Source of the DNA: Janthinobacterium sp.
GTDB lineage: Bacteria; Pseudomonadota; Gammaproteobacteria; Burkholderiales; Burkholderiaceae_D
DNA: 61,490 nucleotides
NCBI RefSeq assembly: GCF_009923995.1
Contig: NZ_RFSK01000035.1
Location: forward strand, 1 to 61,490
Direction of reading: 5' to 3'
In this document: positions 56,477-61,490 of the stretch, piece by piece
Position numbering within the stretch: the stretch's first letter is position 1
Layout: every line of letters begins with the position of its first letter
The notes under the pieces: model-generated
What the model was told of the DNA's origin: nothing
What the model saw: only the letters and a program-made list of their open reading frames with translations
The model's database searches: none
Position numbers and translations under genes: made by a program

Positions 56477-57923
56477 TCAGGCACTGGCGCGGATGGTGAA
56501 ATCTACCCCGACCTCATCCCAGAATTCCTGTTCCTTCTCGATCCAGAACGACACGGTGGGATGGTGCGCCACCCAGCCGCGCTTGATGTCGAGTTCGATA
56601 CGGCTCTTCATGCGCAGCCGCAGTTCGCTGAAATCGGCCTCGATGCGCGCATGCATGAGCAGGATCGACAGGCGCAGCGCCAGCACGGCCTTGGCAAAAT
56701 CCGGGTCGGACAGCACTTCGCCGATCTTGCGCAGGTTGCCCTTCTGCGCCAGGATCAGCCGGCTCATGGTCTTCTGCTCGCGCGTGGTAAAGCCGGGCAA
56801 GTCCGCATTTTCCACGATATAGGCCGCGTGCTTGTGATAGCCCGTCTGCGACACGGCCAGGCCCACCTCGTGCAGCAGGCTGCTCCAGCGCAGGCACTTC
56901 ACCAGCGCTTCGGACGTGGGCTTGAGCTGGGCGTACATGGCCAGCGCCTGCTCGGCGACCCGTCCTGCGCGCTGCTGGTCGATATGGAATTTGTCCATGC
57001 AGCCCTGCACCGACTGCTCGCGGCGGTCGCGCTTGGTCGAGCGCAGGTACAGGTCCCACATGACGCCCAGCCTCGATGGGCGTCATGACGGGAATGTCGA
57101 GCTCGCGGAACAGGCCGATCAGGATGGCCAGGCCGCCGACGATGGTGCTGGCGCGGTCGGGCCGCAGGCCGGGCATGTCGATGCGGCTGGTGTGGCCCAG
57201 TTCGATGAAGCGCCGCGCCAGCGCATCGAGGCTGGCGCTCGTCAACAGGCCGTCGCCCAGCTTGTTGCGGGCGATGATGTCGGCGATGGTGCGGATGGTG
57301 CCGGACGAGCCGTAGGCCGTCTTCCAGTACTGCGGATGATACGGCGGCGCCGCATCCTCGAAATGGCTGCGCGCCGACAGGATGGCCGCCTCGAACGACG
57401 GCGCGTCGATGCGCCCGCCGATGAAGAACGACAGGCTTTGCTTGACGGTGCCCAGGCTGAAGGACTCGACGCGCTCGATATCGTGGCCGCGGCCCAGTAT
57501 CAGTTCGGTGGAGCCGCCGCCGATGTCCATCACCAGGCGGCGTTCGCCGGGAATGGCCAGCGAGTTGGCCACGCCCATGTAGATCAGGCGCCCCTCTTCC
57601 TCGCCCGAGATGATCTCGATCGGGTAGCCGATGGCCTGTTCGGCCAGCGGCAGGAAGACGGCGCCATTGCGCGCCACGCGCATGGCCGACGTGGCCACCA
57701 CGCGCACGGCATCGAGCTCGAAGCCGGCCAGGATGGCGCGAAAGCGCTGCAGGCAGGCCAGCGCCGCCTGCATGGCCGCCTCGGTCAGGTCGCCATTGGC
57801 ATCCAGGCCGGCGGCCAGCCGGATCGGGTCGCGCACGCTCTTGACGACGCGTATCGTGTCGCCATCGTGGCGGCCGACGTGTAAACGAAAACTGTTGGAC
57901 CCCAGGTCCACCGCTGCATACAT
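56477..57923 (-). pseudogene. ppx: Exopolyphosphatase (Ppx/GppA family), broken by a frameshift
   Basis: From ATG 57923 (ribosome site GAGG) the frame shows the ASKHA phosphatase: YAAVDLGSNSFRLHVG, VRVVATSAMRVARN, IISGEEEGRLIYMGV, LVMDIGGGSTELILG and YGSSGTIRT, up to MTPIEAG (residue 286). The rest of the family protein, MWDLYLRSTKRDRREQ and the HD-like C-terminus (LRWSSLLHEVGLAVS), is in another frame, 56477-57061. Family spacing (MTPIEAGLRxGVMWDLYLR) implies 11 nt are missing; restoring them gives about 485 residues. The shifted frame has no early stop and runs to 56514. The C-terminal piece could start at its own ATG 57061. Either a true loss in this strain or, less likely, an assembly fault. 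Confidence 0.85.
57059..57087. repeat. Perfect 11-bp inverted repeat at the ppx frameshift
   Basis: CATGACGCCCA, 7-base loop GCCTCGA, TGGGCGTCATG. The lesion in ppx lies inside it. Confidence 0.85.
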
Positions 57924-58090
57924 ACTGACCTCTTGTCTTGTCATTGCCGTGCCAACCGCTGAAAAATTGTCAAACTGGGTTGGCAAACTATATAAATCAT
58001 TTAAACGATTTAAAAATCCTACCACACTACCCCCATCGTATGACAGCAGCGTGACAGGATTGTGACAAAACGGCGACCGCCAGTTGCGCC

Positions 58091-59173
58091 CTACGGCACG
58101 ATGGTGGTGAAAAGGTAGACGGCGAAAATCACCAGGTGCACGGTGCCCTGCATGACCGTGGTGCGGCCCGTGCCCAGGGACAGGGTGGCGACCATCAGCG
58201 ACAGCAGCAGCAGGACTGTCGATTTGATATCCAGTCCCAGGGTGATCGTCAGGCCCGTGGCCAGCGACACCACCACCACGGCGGGGATCGTCAGGCCGAT
58301 GCTGGCCAGGGCGGAGCCGAGCGCCAGGTTCAGGCTCGTCTGCAGGCGGTTGGCGCGGGCCGCGCGCACGGCGGCCAGGCCTTCGGGCAGCAGCACGATG
58401 GCGGCGATGACGATGCCGACGAGGGTCTTCGGCGCGCCCATGGCGGCAATCGCCGTCTCCAGCGCGGGCGCCAGCGACTTGGCCAGCAGCACCACGGCGC
58501 CCAGACACACCAGCAAGGCGCCGGCGCTGATCCAGGCCACGGTGGCCGACGGCGGCGCGGCATGCACTTCCTCGTCGCCCACGGCTTCCTTGGGCAGGAA
58601 GTAATCACGGTGGCGCACCGTCTGCACCAGCACGAAGGTGCCGTACAACACGAGGGAAATGACGGCGATGAAGATCAGCTGGCTCGAATTGTAATAGGGG
58701 CCGGCCGCGCTGGAGGTGTAGTTCGGCAGTACCAGGGTCAGGATGGCGATGGCCGCCAGGGTGGCCAGCGAGGCGCTCACGCCCAGCAGGCCGAAGCTCT
58801 GCTCCTTGTGCCGGCCGGCGCCCAGCAGCAGGCAGATGCCGACGATGCCGTTCAGGATGATCATGATGGCGGCAAACACGGTGTCGCGCGCCAGGCCCGT
58901 CGTTTCCGGCCCGCCCGCCAGCATCAGCGAGACGATCAGCGCCACCTCGATCAGGGTCACGGCCAGCGCCAGCACCAGGGTGCCGTACGGCTCGCCGATG
59001 CGGTGGGCCACCACTTCAGCGTGGTACACGGCGGCCAGCACGCTGCCGATCAGGCCGGCGACGAGCAGGATCTGGTAGGCGCCGCCGAAGTTGAAGGTGG
59101 AGCCGAACAGGAACAGCCAGCCGGCGACCGGCGCGGCAAGGGGCCATACAGGCAGGGATTTGAGACTTTTCAT
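58091..59173 (-). CDS. chaA: ChaA-type sodium/calcium-proton antiporter
   Basis: 360 residues from ATG 59173 (AAGG six bases upstream), about eleven membrane helices. The two inverted calcium/cation-exchanger repeats are seen: GEPYGTLVLALAVTLIEVALIVSLML with its acidic residue and, in the second half, AIVLLPEGLAAVRAARANRLQTSLNLALGSALASIGLTIP. It exchanges cytosolic Na+, Ca2+ or K+ for protons across the inner membrane in known relatives. Stands alone. Confidence 0.9.
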   Translation of the reverse strand: MKSLKSLPVWPLAAPVAGWLFLFGSTFNFGGAYQILLVAGLIGSVLAAVYHAEVVAHRIGEPYGTLVLALAVTLIEVALIVSLMLAGGPETTGLARDTVFAAIMIILNGIVGICLLLGAGRHKEQSFGLLGVSASLATLAAIAILTLVLPNYTSSAAGPYYNSSQLIFIAVISLVLYGTFVLVQTVRHRDYFLPKEAVGDEEVHAAPPSATVAWISAGALLVCLGAVVLLAKSLAPALETAIAAMGAPKTLVGIVIAAIVLLPEGLAAVRAARANRLQTSLNLALGSALASIGLTIPAVVVVSLATGLTITLGLDIKSTVLLLLSLMVATLSLGTGRTTVMQGTVHLVIFAVYLFTTIVP

Positions 59174-59454
59174 CATGGGCCTTGCAAGAGTAAGAAAGAG
59201 GGGTGCGGTACGGACGGCACGCTGGGGCAAGCGACCGCCCCACAGCATAACTTGCTTAGCTTAAATGAAAGTTAGGGGATTCACATGTCGGAGGCAGATG
59301 CCCGGTACCCCGGCAAACTTGCTGCGGCGCACCTGCCCCTTACCCATAACTATAGTCCCTTTGGTAACATGCGGTTGCAATTTTCTTGTCTTTTTGCTTG
59401 CGCACACCGTCATACTGCAGGGCACGCCTTTCCGGCATTGACCAAGGAGCAAGC

Positions 59455-59817
59455 ATGATTTCAGCAGCTAGCGCAGTCGCGCGCACGGTATTGTTCGCTT
59501 TCGCGGGCAGCTTGCTGTGCGCCGCCGTCCAGGCGCGCGAAGAGACGCCGGCCGCAAACGCGGGCACAGCGCCGGCGCAGCAGGTGGACGCGAATTGGGC
59601 CACCCCGCCCGCGCCGGCCGCCTCCCGGTGGCAGGACAGCCTGCCGCCCGCGCCGCCGGTGGCGCCGCGCGAGGAAAAAATCCTGCCCAGGAGTGAATGG
59701 CTGAGCGTGGAACCGATGAAGGCGCCTGACCGGCGCTGCGATCCCGGCCTCGATGCCCTGTTCCTCAGCAAGGAATGCGGCAAGGAACCCAGCTGGCTGG
59801 GTTCGCCCAAGAAATAA
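59455..59817 (+). CDS. Exported protein of unknown function
   Basis: 120 residues with strong ribosome site AAGGAG. Signal peptide (cleavage near VQA-R, about residue 27), then a Pro/Ala-rich linker and a short C-terminal part with two Cys (DRRCDPGLDALFLSKECG) that could form a disulfide in the periplasm. No family recognised. Convergent with the GGDEF gene. Confidence 0.68.
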   Translation: MISAASAVARTVLFAFAGSLLCAAVQAREETPAANAGTAPAQQVDANWATPPAPAASRWQDSLPPAPPVAPREEKILPRSEWLSVEPMKAPDRRCDPGLDALFLSKECGKEPSWLGSPKK

Positions 59818-59822
59818 GCGCC

Positions 59823-60974
59823 TTACACGTCCAGCGTGCTGGCGCCAGGCGCCTCGGCCACCTGGTCGCGCCCGCCCTGCTTGGCCGCCTGCAGCGCTTC
59901 GTCGGCCCGTTTGAACAGGCTGACGGTGCTGTCCTCGGCGCGGATGGTGGTCACGCCCAGGCTGGCCGTCAGCTGCAGCACGGCGCGTTCCGTCTTGACG
60001 GGCAACGCGGCGACGGCGGCGCGGATGCGCTCGGCCACCATCAGCGCATCGGCCAGGGTCGTGCGCGGCAGCTGGATGGCGAATTCGGCGCCGCCCAGGC
60101 GGCCCATCAGGTCGCTGTCGCGCAATTGCTGGCGGCAGGTGTCGACGATGGCTTTGAGCACCGCGTCGCCCACCGGATGGCCGTAGCTGTCGTTGACGCG
60201 CTTGAAATGGTCGATATTGAGCACCACCAGCGCCGTCGGCAGGCCGGGCCGGCGCGCCAGCGCCATCCACGGCGCCAGCGCCTGGTAAAAGCCGCGCCGG
60301 TTCGGCACGCCCGTGGCCGCGTCGATCACTTCCAGGCGCGCCAGTTCGCTGCCCAGCTTTTCGCGCGACAGCAGCAGGTAGCCGAAGGCATTCGTCAGCA
60401 TCATCAGGTACAGCGCGCCGAAGCCGGCCAGCTGCATCAGTTCCGCGTCAAAACCGGGCACGGTGGCGGCCAGCACGCCGCGCGCGGCGATCAGCAGCGA
60501 CAGGATGCCCATGCTGACGACGAGGAAGCGGCGCAGCATGCTCGCCTCGCGCCACTTCAGGCACAGCGCGGCCACTCCGGCCAGGAAGAAGCCGGCCACG
60601 ATCAGCGAACCGCCCGCGCTGCGCAGCAGCGGCGCCACGTCGAACACATAGCAGGTGGCGAACAGCGCGAGCGCGCCGCCCAGCGCCGGCAGCACGGTGC
60701 GGCGCCAGCCGCTGCGCCCGGCCGCCTGCCACAGCGCGCCGGCGTCCAGCGCCATGCCGGCAAACAGCAGGCTGTTGCCCAGCAAGATGGAGAGGAAATC
60801 GGGCAGCACGCCGCGGAAATACAGCAGGCACCAGGCCACGGCCTGGCATTGCTTGGCCACCGCCCAGGTGGACATGCTGAGCGACTTCTTGCGCTCGTAT
60901 TCGAAGAAGAACAGGGCCGCGCACAGGCTCAGGTTGCCGAGCGCCAGGGCCAGTACCAGGGTCTTGATATCCAT
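59823..60974 (-). CDS. Membrane GGDEF-domain protein (putative diguanylate cyclase)
   Basis: 383 residues. The N-terminal half has six or seven hydrophobic helices (from LVLALALGNLSLCAALFFF to GFGALYLMMLTNAFGYLLL), an integral-membrane sensor. The C-terminal GGDEF domain has DAATGVPNRRGFYQAL, LNIDHFKRVNDSYGH and an inhibitory site RDSD five residues before the signature, but the signature reads GGAEF instead of GGDEF/GGEEF. Activity is therefore uncertain; it may be a c-di-GMP receptor or a weak enzyme. Confidence 0.88.
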   Translation of the reverse strand: MDIKTLVLALALGNLSLCAALFFFEYERKKSLSMSTWAVAKQCQAVAWCLLYFRGVLPDFLSILLGNSLLFAGMALDAGALWQAAGRSGWRRTVLPALGGALALFATCYVFDVAPLLRSAGGSLIVAGFFLAGVAALCLKWREASMLRRFLVVSMGILSLLIAARGVLAATVPGFDAELMQLAGFGALYLMMLTNAFGYLLLSREKLGSELARLEVIDAATGVPNRRGFYQALAPWMALARRPGLPTALVVLNIDHFKRVNDSYGHPVGDAVLKAIVDTCRQQLRDSDLMGRLGGAEFAIQLPRTTLADALMVAERIRAAVAALPVKTERAVLQLTASLGVTTIRAEDSTVSLFKRADEALQAAKQGGRDQVAEAPGASTLDV

Positions 60975-61011
60975 GGGCTACGCCATCGCCGCGCTGGCGC
61001 GGCAGCTGCTG

Positions 61012-61287
61012 TCAGATTTCGTGTTCGACATTGGTGCTGCCGTCGCCGACCTTGCTGGCCCAGGCCTGCACGAAGTACTGCTTTTCCGGCTCGCTGGGCG
61101 CTTCATGCCAGAAAACGATGAGGGTGCCCTTGTGATCGTGGATCTGCGCCACTTTTTCAATGAAGCCGACATTGCCGGCCTGGTCGGCCAGCGCCGCCGC
61201 GTAACCATACACGCGCGTCAGCCGTTCGATGCGGTCGGGTTCGGTAAAGCTATTCGTGGCCGTAATGATGGGGTGATCCAAAAACAT
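61012..61287 (-). CDS. Small protein of unknown function
   Basis: 91 residues from ATG 61287, chosen for GGAG at 6 bases; the in-frame ATG 61299 is less well placed. No signal or membrane segment. The run GTLIVFWHEAPSEPEKQYFVQAWASKVGD suggests an alpha/beta fold with a central beta strand. No family recognised. It lies upstream of the GGDEF gene on the same strand (37 bases), so co-transcription is likely. Confidence 0.68.
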   Translation of the reverse strand: MFLDHPIITATNSFTEPDRIERLTRVYGYAAALADQAGNVGFIEKVAQIHDHKGTLIVFWHEAPSEPEKQYFVQAWASKVGDGSTNVEHEI

Positions 61288-61490
61288 GCGTATCTCCATG
61301 GTGCCCGTCTGCGCGGCCTTGCCGCCGCCAGCCGTAGTTGCCTTGCGCCGCGCCCGCAAGGGCGCGTCAAATGGCAGGTGGCCAGCCCGCCGCGCCATTG
61401 CGCACACGGTGTGCGGATTATAATCGGGTATGCTCTCGGGAGCTTATCAGATTTCTCTGAATGCAACAAAACATCCACCCACGCAATGCA

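Noticed and set aside
59285..59458. 57-codon plus-strand frame with a weak ribosome site ending at the start of the exported-protein gene
   Set aside because: No recognisable sequence features and it covers the likely promoter region of the next gene; probably chance.
61461..61490. ATG near the window end (MQQNIHPRNA), possible start of a downstream gene
   Set aside because: Ten codons only and no ribosome site; cannot be supported within the window, although a TATAAT lies about 45 bases upstream.

Overview
The window reads as chromosomal DNA of a GC-rich betaproteobacterium of the Oxalobacteraceae type (Janthinobacterium/Massilia-like). This is an inference from the gene order yhbY / rlmE-ftsH-folP-glmM and carAB-greA, the alanine/lysine-rich histone-H1-like protein, the PEP-CTERM protein, the EgtB/EgtD pair and the cydDCABX operon facing a GbsR-type regulator. 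No phage, plasmid or CRISPR signature is visible. Nearly all the DNA is tightly packed genes.

Region 1 (1-14.2 kb) is an iron-uptake island. It holds the end of an IS1595-type element, two tandem TonB-dependent siderophore receptors, a FecR/FecI surface-signalling pair, a divergent PepSY-flavodoxin reductase, several small proteins, an FNR-box-preceded hemerythrin protein and a third TonB receptor. Fur-box-like 7-1-7 sites lie in the three key intergenic gaps. Region 2 (14.2-17.9 kb) has a nucleotidyltransferase, an O6-alkylguanine-DNA alkyltransferase, small proteins and a 285-bp internally deleted IS1595-family element with terminal inverted repeats and a perfect 8-bp target duplication. 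Region 3 (17.9-25 kb) is the complete cytochrome bd operon cydDCABX with a divergent GbsR/MarR regulator. Region 4 (25-38 kb) has a PEP-CTERM protein, a small membrane protein whose ribosome site lies in a long palindrome, tRNA-Arg and tRNA-Pro, then the housekeeping block glmM, folP, ftsH, rlmE, yhbY, a DUF4149 protein, greA, carB and carA.

Region 5 (38-48 kb) has a GlcG/HbpS-like protein, a patatin-like lipoprotein, a barstar-like protein coupled to an unknown gene, leuA with a leucine-rich leader peptide, a chemotaxis receptor, egtB-egtD (ergothioneine), a LolD-like ABC ATPase and a small helix-turn-helix-like protein. Region 6 (48.4-53.8 kb) is one 1801-residue protein combining two alpha/beta-hydrolase modules (the second has lost its nucleophile serine), a middle domain that looks like the leucyl-aminopeptidase N-terminal domain, a CHAT caspase-like protease and a helical C-terminus. 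It is the best candidate here for an undescribed system. Region 7 (53.8-61.5 kb) has an OlsB-like acyltransferase, fdhD, the histone-H1-like gene, an exopolyphosphatase gene broken by an apparent 11-nt loss inside a perfect palindrome, chaA, a secreted protein, a GGDEF protein with a variant motif, and a small conserved-looking protein.

A theme running through the window is that mobile or palindromic elements sit at the U-tracts of intrinsic terminators: the IS end at 128, the 285-bp element at 17247-17531 and the 66-bp palindrome at 32221. All functional calls come from reading motifs; no database search was possible.
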